DNA from: Bosea sp. OAE506
GTDB taxonomy: Bacteria; Pseudomonadota; Alphaproteobacteria; Rhizobiales; Beijerinckiaceae
Length of the DNA stretch: 64,000 bases
Reading direction: 5' to 3'
Assembly (NCBI RefSeq): GCF_040546595.1
Contig: NZ_JBEPOB010000001.1
Span: forward strand, 4,093,001 to 4,157,000
Both the position numbers and the translations under genes were made by a program. Below the pieces are notes generated by a model that worked only from the letters and a program-made list of their open reading frames with translations, did not search any database and was not told where the DNA came from. Positions 53,872 to 62,747 of the stretch are shown in pieces. The number at the start of each line of letters is the position of its first letter. Position 1 is the first letter of the stretch.

Positions 53872-55359
53872 ATGACCGCCTATGCGAACCTCTCCGCCCA
53901 TTTCGGCCGCGCCGCGGCGCTCGGGAACGCCATCGGCATCCTGCAATGGGACAACGACGTGATGATGCCGAAGGGCGCGGCCGGCACGCGGGCCGAGAGC
54001 CTGGCGCTGCTGCGGGTGATGCATCACGGGCTGATCACGGACGCGCGCATCGGCGACTGGCTGGGGGAGGCCGACGCGGTTGACGGGCTCGGACCCTGGG
54101 AGCGGGCGAATCTGCGCGAGATCCGGCGGCTCTGGACAGTAGAGACCGCGCTGCCGGCCGATCTCGTCGAGGCCTCCTCCAAGGCGATCTCGGCCTGCGA
54201 GATGCGCTGGCGACAGGCGCGGGCGGAGAGCGATTTCGCTGGCCTGCTGCCGTATCTCGCCGAGGTTCTGACGATCCAGCGCGAGATCGGCCGGGCCAAG
54301 GGCGAGAAGCTCGGGCTGTCGCCTTACGACGCGCTGCTCAACGACTACGAGCCGGGCGGGCGCTCGGCGAAGATCGACGCGCTGTTCGACGATCTCGCCG
54401 CTTTCCTGCCGGGCTTTACGCAAGAGGTGCTGGCGGTTCAGGCGCGGCGCCCGCAGACGGCCGATCCGGAAGGGCCCTTCGCAATCGAGTCGCAGCGGGC
54501 GCTCGGCCTCAAGATGATGGCGGCGCTGGGTTATGATTTCGAGCGCGGGCGGCTCGACGTCTCCACCCATCCGTTCTGCGGCGGCGCCGACAACGACGTC
54601 CGCATCACCACCCGCTATGACGAGGCGGATTTCGCCAAGGCGCTGATGGGCGTGCTGCACGAGACCGGGCATGCGCTCTACGAGCAGGGCCGGCCGCAGG
54701 GTTATCTCCATCAGCCGGTCGGCCAGGCCCGTGGCATGAGCCTGCACGAGAGCCAGTCGCTTCTGGTCGAGATGCAGGCCTGCCGCTCGGAAGAGTTCAT
54801 CGCCTATGCCGCGCCGCTGATGCGCGAAGCCTTCGGAGGCTCCGGCCCGGCCTGGGAGACCGACGCGCTGTGGCGGCGCTACACCAAGGTCCAGCCGGGC
54901 TTCATCCGCGTCGATGCCGATGAGGTGACCTATCCGGCCCATGTCATCCTGCGCTACCGGCTGGAGAAGGCGCTGATCGCGGACGCCATGCCGCTCTCCG
55001 AGCTGCCCGCTGCCTGGAACGCGGGCATGAAGGATCTGCTCGGCGTCACCGTTCCCCATGACCGGCTTGGCTGCCTGCAGGACGTCCATTGGCCGAGCGG
55101 CGGCTGGGGCTATTTCCCGACCTATACTTTGGGCGCCATGACCGCCGCGCAGATCTTCGCGGCGGCCTGCCAGGCGCAGCCAGACATCCTGCCCGGCATC
55201 GGCCGCGGCGATTTTGCGCCGCTGCTGGCCTGGCTGCGCACCAACATCCACAGCCAGGGCTGCCTGCTGGAGACAGACGATCTGCTGACGCAGGCGACGG
55301 GCCGCCCGCTCGATGCCTCGGTGTTCAAGGCGCATCTGAAGCGGCGCTACGGCGGCTGA
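53872..55359 (+). CDS. Carboxypeptidase Taq, peptidase family M32
   Basis: 495 residues, all helical, the usual M32 length. Zinc motif HETGH at 263-267 in GVLHETGHALYEQG, with the third ligand Glu in GMSLHESQSLLVE. Other signatures are ILQWDNDVMMPKGAAGTRAE near the N-terminus, DVSTHPFCGGADNDVRITTRYDE, and LQDVHWPSGGWGYFPTYTLG. Removes C-terminal residues (not Pro) from peptides in the cytoplasm with zinc. Start supported by GAGGACACGCC. Confidence 0.95.
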   Translation: MTAYANLSAHFGRAAALGNAIGILQWDNDVMMPKGAAGTRAESLALLRVMHHGLITDARIGDWLGEADAVDGLGPWERANLREIRRLWTVETALPADLVEASSKAISACEMRWRQARAESDFAGLLPYLAEVLTIQREIGRAKGEKLGLSPYDALLNDYEPGGRSAKIDALFDDLAAFLPGFTQEVLAVQARRPQTADPEGPFAIESQRALGLKMMAALGYDFERGRLDVSTHPFCGGADNDVRITTRYDEADFAKALMGVLHETGHALYEQGRPQGYLHQPVGQARGMSLHESQSLLVEMQACRSEEFIAYAAPLMREAFGGSGPAWETDALWRRYTKVQPGFIRVDADEVTYPAHVILRYRLEKALIADAMPLSELPAAWNAGMKDLLGVTVPHDRLGCLQDVHWPSGGWGYFPTYTLGAMTAAQIFAAACQAQPDILPGIGRGDFAPLLAWLRTNIHSQGCLLETDDLLTQATGRPLDASVFKAHLKRRYGG

Positions 55360-55365
55360 GTTATC

Positions 55366-55380
55366 GCAACCATTGGTTGC
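55366..55380. promoter_or_regulatory. Perfect 7-bp-arm palindrome before the DUF3616 gene
   Basis: GCAACCA-T-TGGTTGC, immediately after the M32 stop codon and 55 bases before the DUF3616 start. It overlaps a possible -35 box TTGCAT (55377-55382), followed 18 bases later by TATTCT (55401-55406). Could be an operator; assigned by eye only. Confidence 0.35.
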
Positions 55381-55435
55381 ATTGACCCGAACTCAATACC
55401 TATTCTGCTACGGCTCGATCAGAGGGGCGCCGGTG

Positions 55436-56506
55436 ATGACGATGCGAAGGATGCTTGGGGCCACCGTGCTGATCGGGCTCTGCGTCGCGCTCGCGCCAGC
55501 CCCCTCGACACAGGCGGCGGAGCCACCGGCGATCCGGCCGAGTGCCGGCCCGCTCGAAGTGGGTGAGGGTTTCGCCTTCGCCAGCAAGCCGAAGAAGACG
55601 CGGCAGTCGCTGAGCGGCATCGCCTGTCCGTCCCTGCCCGCGGGCGCCCCGCGTCTGTGCCTCGCGGTCTTCGACGAAGGCGGCGAGGCGCGCTACCTGA
55701 CGCTGGATGGCGGCGCCCTGCGTACCCAGGGCGAGCGGATCGTGCTGCGGCCGGGCAAGGTGGAGCTCGACGCGGAAGCGGCGGCGACCGACGGGCGCTT
55801 CTATTACGTCGCGGGATCGCACAGCGCCAAACGCAGCGACTGCGAGACCAATCCGGAGAGCCGTCGTCTCATGCGCTTCGGGCTCGACCCGAAGACGGGG
55901 CGCGCCGATCTCGACTCGTCCGGGCGGCCCAAGGAGATGGCCGACACCAACGCGCTCTGGACCTTGATGGGGTCCCTTCCCGGCCTCAAGGAGCATGTCG
56001 GCGACGGCATGTGCCTCGGCACGATTCCGCCCGGCCGCAACGGCGTGAACATCGAGGGGCTGGCGGTGAAGGGCGAGCGACTCTTCGTGGGCTACCGAGG
56101 GCCTGTCACCAGGGACGGCGCCAAGGTCCTTTCGGTCGACAAGAAGGCCCTGTTCGAGGGCGGCCCCGCCGATCCGAAGCTGTTCACGCTTCCGCTCGGG
56201 CCGGGACGCTCGGTGCGCGATCTCGTGGCCGTCAGCGACGGGATCCTGATCCTGACCGGTCCCGACGACGACAAGGCGAACGAGGGCCGCGGCTTTGCGG
56301 TGCTGCACTGGACGGGCGCGGACGAGACCATCCGGCCGCTGGCGAGCCTCGATCTCGGCGGCGTCACGCTGCGCGGCTGCGACGAGGAGATCAAGCCGGA
56401 GGCGATCGCCGTGCTCTCGGACGAACCGGGGCGCCCCTATGAGGCGCTGATCCTGTCGGACGGGCTGTGCGACGGCGGGGCACTGCGCTTCGGCATTCCC
56501 CGCTGA
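55436..56506 (+). CDS. DUF3616-like secreted protein
   Basis: 356 residues: a signal peptide (LGATVLIGLCVALAPAPSTQA) then a beta-propeller-like DUF3616 domain: LSGIACPSLPAGAPRLCLAVFDEGGEARYLTL, LDAEAAATDGRFYYVAGSHS, NIEGLAVKGERLFVGYRGPV and EIKPEAIAVLSDEPGRPYEALILSDG. The repeated G-x-A pattern plus aspartates in each blade resembles SdiA/esterase-like phytase propellers, but no activity is known for DUF3616. The ATG at 55436 has AGAGGGG eight bases upstream; ATG 55442 is an alternative. Confidence 0.8.
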   Translation: MTMRRMLGATVLIGLCVALAPAPSTQAAEPPAIRPSAGPLEVGEGFAFASKPKKTRQSLSGIACPSLPAGAPRLCLAVFDEGGEARYLTLDGGALRTQGERIVLRPGKVELDAEAAATDGRFYYVAGSHSAKRSDCETNPESRRLMRFGLDPKTGRADLDSSGRPKEMADTNALWTLMGSLPGLKEHVGDGMCLGTIPPGRNGVNIEGLAVKGERLFVGYRGPVTRDGAKVLSVDKKALFEGGPADPKLFTLPLGPGRSVRDLVAVSDGILILTGPDDDKANEGRGFAVLHWTGADETIRPLASLDLGGVTLRGCDEEIKPEAIAVLSDEPGRPYEALILSDGLCDGGALRFGIPR

Positions 56507-56589
56507 TCGGCCATGCCGAAACGGGCTTGCACCGGGCGGGCTAAGCATGGTCTCGAAGGCCACGCCCATCCTGCGAAAGCCTGACGCCC

Positions 56590-56904
56590 ATGACCGACAC
56601 CGCCGCCCGCCCCCTGCCCCGCATCACCATCACCTATTGCTCGATGTGCCAGTGGATGCTGCGCGCCGCCTGGCTCGGCCAGGAGCTGCTCTCGACCTTC
56701 GGGCAGGATCTCGGCGAGGTCGCGCTGATCCCGCGCACCGGCGGCATCTTCCAAATCCATTACGAGGGCGAGCTGATCTGGGACCGCAAGAGCGAGGGCG
56801 GCTTCCCCGATTCCAAGGTGCTGAAGCAGCGCGTGCGCGACCGGCTCGATCCCGAGCGCAGCCTCGGCCATGTCGATGGCCACGCGGCGGTGGAGAGCGT
56901 TTGA
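56590..56904 (+). CDS. SelT/SelW/SelH-like redox protein (Rdx family)
   Basis: 104 residues: ITITYCSMCQWMLRAAWLGQELL with a C17-x-x-C20 motif at the first loop, then GEVALIPRTGGIFQIHYEGELIWDRKSEGGFPDSKVLKQRVRDRL, the full Rdx thioredoxin-like pattern in its Cys/Cys (not selenocysteine) form. Predicted cytoplasmic thiol redox protein of unknown partner. Convergent with thiE across a palindromic element. Confidence 0.9.
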   Translation: MTDTAARPLPRITITYCSMCQWMLRAAWLGQELLSTFGQDLGEVALIPRTGGIFQIHYEGELIWDRKSEGGFPDSKVLKQRVRDRLDPERSLGHVDGHAAVESV

Positions 56905-56914
56905 GCCCGCGCGT

Positions 56915-57013
56915 CATGTTCGGGCTTGACCCGACCATCCCGAAAACGCGTGGAACCACAGCGTCATCCCGGCCGCAGCGAAGCGGAGCCCCGCGGATGA
57001 CGGGTGTGGTTCC
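56915..57013. repeat. Palindromic REP-like element, copy 3 (mosaic)
   Basis: Left part GTCATGTTCGGGCTTGACCC is a diverged copy of the ends seen at 911 and 25432. The right part is a separate stem: GGAACCACA (56952-56960) pairs with TGTGGTTCC (57005-57013), enclosing CGTCATCCCGG and GGATGACGGG. Lies between the convergent SelT/W/H-like gene and thiE. Confidence 0.7.
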
Positions 57014-57031
57014 GAGCCTGACGACCAGCCG

Positions 57032-57652
57032 TTACGTGGCCGAGCGCGTCGCCGCGATCCAGGCCTTCAGCCGCGCTTCTGGAGCGGCGTTCAGCGTGAT
57101 GTCGGTGACCGCCGAGACGATGTCGGCGCCCGCTTCGAACACGCCCGGCGCGCGCTCCAGCGAGACACCGCCGATGCCGACGAGCGGGATGTCGCCAATG
57201 CGGCGCTTCCAGTCGGTGACGCGGTCCAGCCCCTGCGGCGCCCATTTCATCGCCTTCAGGATGGTCGGATAGACCGGGCCGAGCGCGACATAGTCCGGCT
57301 GCGTGCCAAGCGCGCGCTCCAGTTCGGCCTCGTCATGGCTGCTGATGCCGAGCCGCATCCCGGCCCTGCGGATCGCGGCGAGATCGGCACCGTCGAGATC
57401 CTCCTGGCCGAGATGGACGAAGTCGCAGCCCTCCTCGATGGCCATCCGCCAGTAGTCGTTCACGACCAGCACGCAATCGGCCTGCGCACACAGCGTCTTC
57501 GCGCGAGCGATCTCGCGGCCGGTCTCGGCCTCGCCCCGGTCTTTGACGCGCAGCTGCACCAGCTTCACGCCGAGCGGCAGCATGCGGGCGAGCCAGTCGG
57601 CGCTGTCGAAGATCGGGTAGAACGGGTCGAGCTTCACAGCGGATGCTTTCAT
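57032..57652 (-). CDS. thiE: Thiamine phosphate synthase
   Basis: 206 residues, TIM barrel: [73 protein letters not shown] and [25 protein letters not shown], the pyrophosphate- and HMP-binding motifs of ThiE. Joins HMP-PP and thiazole phosphate. Overlaps thiG by four bases and ends the thiOSGE operon. Confidence 0.95.
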   Translation of the reverse strand: MKASAVKLDPFYPIFDSADWLARMLPLGVKLVQLRVKDRGEAETGREIARAKTLCAQADCVLVVNDYWRMAIEEGCDFVHLGQEDLDGADLAAIRRAGMRLGISSHDEAELERALGTQPDYVALGPVYPTILKAMKWAPQGLDRVTDWKRRIGDIPLVGIGGVSLERAPGVFEAGADIVSAVTDITLNAAPEARLKAWIAATRSAT

Positions 57653-58422
57653 GAGAGGAAGGCCTTGCCCATGACCGGGGTCGAGGGCGCGGCCATGTCG
57701 CGCGCCTCGATCGGCTGCGCGTCGAACGCAGTGCGGCCGGCCTCGATCGCCTGTGCGAAGGCCTGCGCCATCCTGACGGGGTCGCCTGCCTTGGCCACAG
57801 CCGTATTGAGCAGGATCGCGTCGTAACCAAGTTCCATCGCCTGGGCGGCGTGGGAGGGCAGCCCGATGCCGGCATCGACCACCAGTGGGATGTCGGGGAA
57901 ATGCGCGCGCATGCTGCGCAGGCCGTAGATGTTGTTCAGGCCGCGGCCGGAGCCGATGGGCGCGCCCCAGGGCATCAGCACCTCGCAGCCGGCATCGAGC
58001 AGGCGGCCGCCGACGACGAGATCCTCGGTGGTGTAGGGGAAGACCTCGAAGCCATCGTTCGTGAGGATGCGCGCCGCCTCGATCAGCCCGACGACATCGG
58101 GCTGGAGCGTGTCGTCCTCGCCGATGACCTCGAGCTTGATCCAGTTCGTGCCGAAGACCTCGCGCGCCATCTGCGCCGTCGTCACCGCCTCCTTGACGCC
58201 GTGGCAGCCAGCCGTGTTGGGCAGCACGCGCACGCCGAGATCGCGGATCAGCGACCAGAACGCCTGCCCTGCCCCGCCCTCTCCCGCCTCGCGCCGCAGC
58301 GAGACGGTGACGATCTCGACGCCCGACGCCTTCACCGCATCCGCCAGGATGGCGGGGGACGGATATTGCGCGGTGCCGAGGAAGAGCCGGCTCTTCGGCT
58401 CGAAACCATAGAAGTTCGCCAT
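57649..58422 (-). CDS. thiG: Thiazole synthase
   Basis: 257 residues: [68 protein letters not shown] with the Schiff-base Lys, and [15 protein letters not shown], all typical of ThiG. Forms the thiazole ring from deoxyxylulose phosphate, ThiS thiocarboxylate and dehydroglycine. Lies 13 bases after thiS and overlaps thiE, as expected in a thi operon. Confidence 0.96.
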   Translation of the reverse strand: MANFYGFEPKSRLFLGTAQYPSPAILADAVKASGVEIVTVSLRREAGEGGAGQAFWSLIRDLGVRVLPNTAGCHGVKEAVTTAQMAREVFGTNWIKLEVIGEDDTLQPDVVGLIEAARILTNDGFEVFPYTTEDLVVGGRLLDAGCEVLMPWGAPIGSGRGLNNIYGLRSMRAHFPDIPLVVDAGIGLPSHAAQAMELGYDAILLNTAVAKAGDPVRMAQAFAQAIEAGRTAFDAQPIEARDMAAPSTPVMGKAFLS

Positions 58423-58435
58423 GTCGGTGATCCTC

Positions 58436-58633
58436 TCAGCCGCCCTGCATCGGGGCGACGACCTCGATGCGGTCGCCCTCCGTCAGCGTGACGGTCTCGC
58501 GCTTGCGGGCCGGGACGAAGTCGCCGTTCACCGCGGTGGCCACGACCTTGCCGGCATAGCCGAGTTCGGCCAGCGCCTGCTCGAGCGTGGTGGCTTCGAC
58601 CTCGCGCGGCTCGCCGTTAAGCAGCAACGTCAT
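58436..58633 (-). CDS. thiS: Sulfur carrier protein ThiS
   Basis: 65 residues, ubiquitin-like fold, ending in the essential Gly-Gly (VVAPMQGG) that becomes a thiocarboxylate. Core motifs are [24 protein letters not shown] and [16 protein letters not shown]. Its first 17 bases overlap the end of thiO in another frame, so translation is coupled. Confidence 0.94.
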   Translation of the reverse strand: MTLLLNGEPREVEATTLEQALAELGYAGKVVATAVNGDFVPARKRETVTLTEGDRIEVVAPMQGG

Positions 58634-59651
58634 GAAGCCTCTCCGGGATGCTGGCGGGATCGAGCAGGGCCTCCGCCGCCAGCCGCGCCATGGCGGGGCT
58701 CAGGAGAAAACCGTGCCGATAGAAGCCGTTGACATGGATGACCCGGCCGCGACGCGTCAAGCGCGGCAGGTTGTCGGGAAAGGCCGGGCGCGCATCGACG
58801 CCGATCTCGACGATCTGCGCCTCGCCGAAGGCCGGATGCAGCGCATAGGCGCCGCCGAGCAGTTCCAGCATCGAACGCGCGGTGACGGCGCTGCGGTCGC
58901 CGCCCTCGATCATCGTCGCGCCGACCATGAAGATGCCGTCGGCCCGCGGCACGACATAGAGCGGGATGCGCGGATGCAGCAGCCGAACCGGGCGCGACAG
59001 GGTGACTTCGCGGGTGCGCAGCAGCAGCATCTCGCCCTTGACGCCGCGCAGATCGGGCAGCGCCTCGCGGGCGGCGAGCCCGCGACAGTCCAGCACGGCG
59101 TCAGCAGCGACGTCCTCGGGCGCGACTTCGCGGCCGTAATGGATGCGCCCGCCCAGCGCGATCACCTTCGCCGCCAGCCCCGCCAGCGCGAGGCGCGGAT
59201 CGAGATGGCCCTCGCTTTCGAAGAACAGCGCCTTGCCGAAGCGCCCGGCGAGATCGGGCTCGAGCGCGGCGATAGCCTCGGCATCGATCTCGACCAGATG
59301 GGAGGTGCGGCTGGCGAAGCGGCGCAGTTCGGCACGGTCGCGGCTGGGGGCGACCACGAGCGTGCCCTTGCGGACGACGCCCTCGACATGGCGCTCCCAC
59401 CAGGCGGCGGCCTCCTGGCCGAGCCGCACGACCGGCTCCTCGGCGCTCTCGCCCTCGCACCAGGGCGCCAGCATGCCGCCGGCCCACCAGGAGCAGGCCT
59501 TGGCCCCGGCCGTTTCGCCCCGCTCGAAAATCTCGACCTCGGCGCCACGGCCAAGCAGTTCGACCGCGCAGGCAAGCCCGACAACGCCGGCGCCGACGAT
59601 GCCGACCCGCAACGGTGGGTTGGACCGGGACTGGATGGATGCGTTTGGCAT
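58617..59651 (-). CDS. thiO: Glycine oxidase ThiO
   Basis: 344 residues, a FAD-dependent D-amino-acid-oxidase-fold enzyme: GIVGAGVVGLACAVELLGRGAEVEIFERGE (FAD Rossmann), SWWAGGMLAPWCEGESAEEPVVRLG, VDARPAFPDNLPRLTRRGRVIHVNGFYRHGFLLSPAMA at the C-terminus. Produces dehydroglycine for ThiG in aerobes. First gene after the TPP riboswitch; GAGGGTAGGGC precedes ATG. No thiC is in the window. Confidence 0.94.
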   Translation of the reverse strand: MPNASIQSRSNPPLRVGIVGAGVVGLACAVELLGRGAEVEIFERGETAGAKACSWWAGGMLAPWCEGESAEEPVVRLGQEAAAWWERHVEGVVRKGTLVVAPSRDRAELRRFASRTSHLVEIDAEAIAALEPDLAGRFGKALFFESEGHLDPRLALAGLAAKVIALGGRIHYGREVAPEDVAADAVLDCRGLAAREALPDLRGVKGEMLLLRTREVTLSRPVRLLHPRIPLYVVPRADGIFMVGATMIEGGDRSAVTARSMLELLGGAYALHPAFGEAQIVEIGVDARPAFPDNLPRLTRRGRVIHVNGFYRHGFLLSPAMARLAAEALLDPASIPERLHDVAA

Positions 59652-59715
59652 GCCCTACCCTCGCGGCCGTGAAGGCTGCGGACGTGGCAGGACGGGTGAA
59701 GCGACGCTGCGACGA

Positions 59716-59801
59716 CCGTTCCCTTCGCCGGCATTATCCGGATCAGGTTCGATGGGTTGGCGTCTTGCGCCTCTCAGCCTTGCGGCACCCCAACGGATCA
59801 C
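59716..59801 (-). promoter_or_regulatory. TPP riboswitch (THI element)
   Basis: On the minus strand: GGGGTGCCGC, then GGCTGAGAGGC, ACCC, GAACCTGATCCGGATAATGCCGG and CGAAGGGAACG, the conserved aptamer blocks of the THI box in the right order and spacing. Sited about 65 bases before thiO, so it controls thiOSGE; a TPP-bound state would block translation or transcription. The expression platform is not obvious; GAGGGTAGGG before ATG may be the regulated ribosome site. Confidence 0.95.
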
Positions 59802-59861
59802 CGTCAATCTAGTTTGCCATGGCGGCATGAGCAAGGCAGGACGGCCATGTGCTCCTGAACG

Positions 59862-59968
59862 AGGTCATCCCGGGCGGAGCGAAGCGCAGACCCGGAATCC
59901 ATGCCTGAGCCTCGCTCGGTGGGGTTCCGGAATGGGTCCCGGATCTCCCTGCGGTCGCCCGGGATGAC
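59862..59968. repeat. Palindromic REP-like element, copy 4
   Basis: Ends AGGTCATCCCGGGCGGAGCG and GGTCGCCCGGGATGACC pair over a long imperfect stem. Inside, CCCGGAATCCATGCC and GGTTCCGGAATGGGTCC repeat the GGATCC/ATTCC motif seen in the element at 22628-22743. Lies between the thi leader and the enolase-superfamily gene. Confidence 0.75.
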
Positions 59969-60012
59969 CGGTGCGTTTTGATTGCCTGCCTTCGCGTTCG
60001 GTGCCGTCCGGG

Positions 60013-61131
60013 TCAGCCCAGCGGCTTGGCGAAGCGGGCGAAGGCGTCGCTCGTGGGCGTCGTGCCGGCGCCCGGCCGCTGGGGTTTGAGGAAGCAGCCA
60101 TCGACGACGTTCGCGGGCTCCTCGAAGGCGTCCTTGATCCAGGGGATGTATTCGAGGACCGGCGTCGCCTGGTGCCAATAGGCGAGATGGACATGGACCT
60201 GGCTCATCTCGCCGGCGTGGGGCGCAACCGGCAGACGGCTCGCCAAAGCGAGATCGGCGACCTGGATGTATTCGGTGATGCCGCCGAGCCGCGTCACATC
60301 GGGCTGGACGTAATGGATCGCGTCCGCCGCGATGAAGGCGCGGAAGGCGTCGAGCGAATAGAGCTGCTCGCCGAGCGCCACGGGGATCGATGTCGAGCGG
60401 GCGAGCGCCGCATGCGAGCCGACATCGTCATACCAGAGCGGCTCCTCAAACCAGAAGATGTCGAGCGGTTCGGCGCGGGCGCAGAAGCGCTTGCAGGTCG
60501 GCAGGTCCCATTTGCCGTTGCCGTCGATGGCGAGCGCGACATGGGGCCCGACGGCGTGGCGCACCGCCTCGAGCCGGCCGATGTCGATGCCGGGATCGGC
60601 ATGGCCGACCTTGACCTTGATGCGGTGGAAGCCGTCGCGTTCGACCGCCTGGCGGCACCCCTCGATCAGTTGGTCCTTCGGGATCGAGAGCCAGCCGATA
60701 TCGGTGTTATAGGCTTCGAGCTGCGGCTTGCTGGCGCCACCGAGCAGGTGCCAGAGCGGCACGCCGGCCTTTTTCGCCTTGAGATCCCAGAGCGCGACAT
60801 CCACCGCGGCGAGCGCGAGCTGGGTGATGCCGGCGCGGCCGACCCATTGCAGCGCCGGATGGCGGGCGAGCTTGAGCCAGAGCCGGTTCGTTTCCGACGC
60901 GTCCTCGCCAACCAGCAGCGGGGCATAGCAATCGCGGATGCAGGCGGTGATCAGCCGGTCGGAGGGCAGATCGGCATGGGTGCCGGTGAAGCCATAGCCC
61001 TCCAGCCCCTCCTCCGTGACGATCTTGGTGCCGACCACGCCCCAATGGCTGATCCGATGCGTCGAATCGGCGATCGACCCGCCGGTGACGGGGATATGCA
61101 GGATGAAGGGTTCGATTCTGGCGATGCGCAT
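60013..61131 (-). CDS. Enolase-superfamily enzyme (mandelate racemase/muconate lactonizing type)
   Basis: 372 residues with capping domain then TIM barrel: FHRIKVKVG with catalytic-type Lys pair, metal ligands in [19 protein letters not shown] and [12 protein letters not shown], and a late His in [16 protein letters not shown]. The K-x-K and His/Asp arrangement fits mandelate racemase or sugar-acid dehydratases (for example galactonate or mannonate-like), so dehydration of an acid sugar is plausible; substrate not assigned. GGGAGGAC precedes the ATG. Confidence 0.85.
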   Translation of the reverse strand: MRIARIEPFILHIPVTGGSIADSTHRISHWGVVGTKIVTEEGLEGYGFTGTHADLPSDRLITACIRDCYAPLLVGEDASETNRLWLKLARHPALQWVGRAGITQLALAAVDVALWDLKAKKAGVPLWHLLGGASKPQLEAYNTDIGWLSIPKDQLIEGCRQAVERDGFHRIKVKVGHADPGIDIGRLEAVRHAVGPHVALAIDGNGKWDLPTCKRFCARAEPLDIFWFEEPLWYDDVGSHAALARSTSIPVALGEQLYSLDAFRAFIAADAIHYVQPDVTRLGGITEYIQVADLALASRLPVAPHAGEMSQVHVHLAYWHQATPVLEYIPWIKDAFEEPANVVDGCFLKPQRPGAGTTPTSDAFARFAKPLG

Positions 61132-61349
61132 GGCTGTCCTCCCAGGCCTCCGCTCGCGACCGTGCGGGCCGCGGCGGCTTGTTGGTCAGGAGACGACCAC
61201 AGCCGGAGACGCGCTTCAACGCCGGAAGCGGCGCGCCCGACATGCAAGTGAAGAGGGGCGGGTCGCCGGGCGCCGGATCAGGCGAGGCCCGTCACGGCGA
61301 TGCGGACCCGGGACCGGTGTGCGGAGACCATCGATAATCAGGAAGAGAA

Positions 61350-61425
61350 TGGTGCCCAGAGCTGGAATCGAACCAGCGACACTGCGATTTTCAGTCGCAT
61401 GCTCTACCAACTGAGCTATCTGGGC
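61350..61425 (-). tRNA. tRNA-Phe (GAA)
   Basis: 76-base cloverleaf on the minus strand: acceptor GCCCAGA pairs with TCTGGGC, D-loop AGCTCAGTTGGTAGAGC, anticodon stem GCGAC around TGAAAAT with GAA at the centre, TPsiC loop GGTTCGATTCC, and encoded CCA at the end. Confidence 0.96.
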
Positions 61426-61637
61426 GCCGGGGATGCGAAAGCCGCGTCCCTGTTGGTGGGCGCGGTATAGCCAGTGCCGGCGGGGCTGTCCAGTCGCTTC
61501 GTCGGCTTTCCGGTCACGATCCGGTTGCCGCGGCCCGGCGCCCCGGCCTGCCACCGCCTCCCCGCCGCAAAAGCTGCGCGAAAGCGCGCTGCGACGGCTT
61601 GTCAAAGCGCCCGGCCATCGGGCATAGAGCATCCAAC

Positions 61638-61728
61638 GGAGACGTGGCCGAGAGGCTGAAGGCACTCGTTTGCTAAATGAGCATACCCCACAAGGGTATC
61701 GAGGGTTCGAATCCCTCCGTCTCCGCCA
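61638..61728 (+). tRNA. tRNA-Ser (GCT)
   Basis: 91-base type II tRNA: acceptor GGAGACG with CGTCTCC, D-arm GGCCGAGAGGCTGAAGGC, anticodon loop TTTGCTAAA with GCT, a long variable arm (ATACCCC...GGGTAT), TPsiC GGTTCGAATCC, discriminator G and encoded CCA. Reads AGC/AGU codons. Confidence 0.96.
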
Positions 61729-61899
61729 CTCCTAAGCCCTTGATATTGCGGACGCGGCTCGTCTCTCCCGAGGACGATTCTGTCACAGTCGCCCATCACA
61801 GCACGGGGGCGTTTCTCGTCTGCATCGATTCGACCGAGCCTGTCTGTCGAGGCGGTCTTCCGGTCCATCTGCGACGCGAGGACCGGAGGGTGCTTCGCT

Positions 61900-62646
61900 T
61901 CAAAACGCTGGATCGTCGAGAAGCACGTCCGCGGTGTCCCGGTAGTGTTTCTCGAGCAACTGCACCGCGCGGTCGACCGCCCGGTCCAGCACGGCTGCAA
62001 GAATAGCCTGGTGCTCGTCGCCGATCTTGCGCGTTGAGAAGACGCGCCGGATCGAGACGCGGCGATAGCGATAGAGCTGGTCGGCGAGATGATCGCAGAA
62101 GCCTATGAGCGAGGCCGAACCGCACTGGCTGATCAGAGTGCGGTGGAAGATCCGGTGCAGGCGCTCCCAGTCGGGATTGTCTTCGAACTGCTCCGTATTG
62201 AGCGAGCGCGGCGTCCGGGCGAGGCGATGATGTGCCACGACCAGCGCCTCCTCCCATTCGGGCGTCGCGGCCTCCATGGATTTGCGTAACGCCAGCGCCT
62301 CGAGCCAGCAGCGGGTCATCGTCAGCTCCTGCAGCTGCGACTTGCTGACGGGCGAGACGACGAAGCCGCGCTGCTCGCGCGACTGGACCAGCCCCTCGGA
62401 GGTCAGCCGGTTCAGGGCCTCGCGCAGCGGCGTCTGCCCGGCCTGATAGGCCTCCATCAGGAAGCGCATCTGCAGCTTCTGGCCGGGCTTGAGCCGCCCG
62501 CTGAGGAGGTCCTCGCGCAGCTTGTCATAGAGGTCGAGCGTTCGGGTCGATGGCGTCGGCGCTGTCATGCGAAGGGGATCGATCTCCTGCGAGGCGGGCC
62601 GACGGGCGCCGCCGCCCGACATGATGCCGATCTGCGATCTGTACAC
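61900..62646 (-). CDS. GntR-family regulator (FCD/FadR-type)
   Basis: 248 residues: a GntR winged helix (LDLYDKLREDLLSGRLKPGQKLQMRFLMEAYQAGQTPLREALNRLTSEGLVQSREQRGFVVSPVS) and an FCD ligand domain with metal-type His residues (HHRLARTPRSLNTEQFEDNPDWERLHRIFHRTLISQCGSASLIGFCDHLADQLYRYRR, DEHQAILAAVLDRAVDRAV). I start at GTG 62646 because AAGGGAGG lies four bases before it; the in-frame ATG 62664 has none. Divergent from the amidohydrolase gene, which it probably controls. Confidence 0.85.
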   Translation of the reverse strand: MYRSQIGIMSGGGARRPASQEIDPLRMTAPTPSTRTLDLYDKLREDLLSGRLKPGQKLQMRFLMEAYQAGQTPLREALNRLTSEGLVQSREQRGFVVSPVSKSQLQELTMTRCWLEALALRKSMEAATPEWEEALVVAHHRLARTPRSLNTEQFEDNPDWERLHRIFHRTLISQCGSASLIGFCDHLADQLYRYRRVSIRRVFSTRKIGDEHQAILAAVLDRAVDRAVQLLEKHYRDTADVLLDDPAF

Positions 62647-62664
62647 GCTGCCTCCCTTGCGCAT

Positions 62665-62676
62665 AATTTATAAATT
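62665..62676. promoter_or_regulatory. AT-rich palindrome in the GntR/amidohydrolase divergent gap
   Basis: AATTTATAAATT, a perfect 12-bp palindrome in an AT-rich patch of otherwise GC-rich DNA, 19 bases upstream of the GntR start. It could be the GntR -10 region or an operator. Confidence 0.35.
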
Positions 62677-62696
62677 TTGCTTTACGACGCATGATT

Positions 62697-62737
62697 ATCG
62701 AATATTGTCGGCGCCAGCTACAAAAAATCGAATACTG
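62697..62737. promoter_or_regulatory. Direct repeats upstream of the amidohydrolase start
   Basis: ATCGAATATTG (62697-62707) and ATCGAATACTG (62727-62737), ten of eleven bases the same and exactly 30 bp apart, about three helical turns. Just before the amidohydrolase ribosome-binding site. Candidate regulator-binding sites, possibly for the divergent GntR protein. Confidence 0.45.
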
Positions 62738-62747
62738 GGGAGGGATC

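Larger units (their letters stand above)
59652..60012 (-). other. Gene-free region: thi leader plus repeat
   Basis: 361 bp without a coding gene. It contains the thiO leader (59652-59715), a TPP riboswitch aptamer (about 59716-59801) and a palindromic repeat (59862-59968). The rest, about 45 bp before the enolase-superfamily stop codon, shows nothing distinct. Confidence 0.8.

Noticed and set aside
61350..61728. tRNA pair as an integration site of a genomic island
   Set aside because: No integrase, no duplicated tRNA 3' end and no composition change next to either tRNA.
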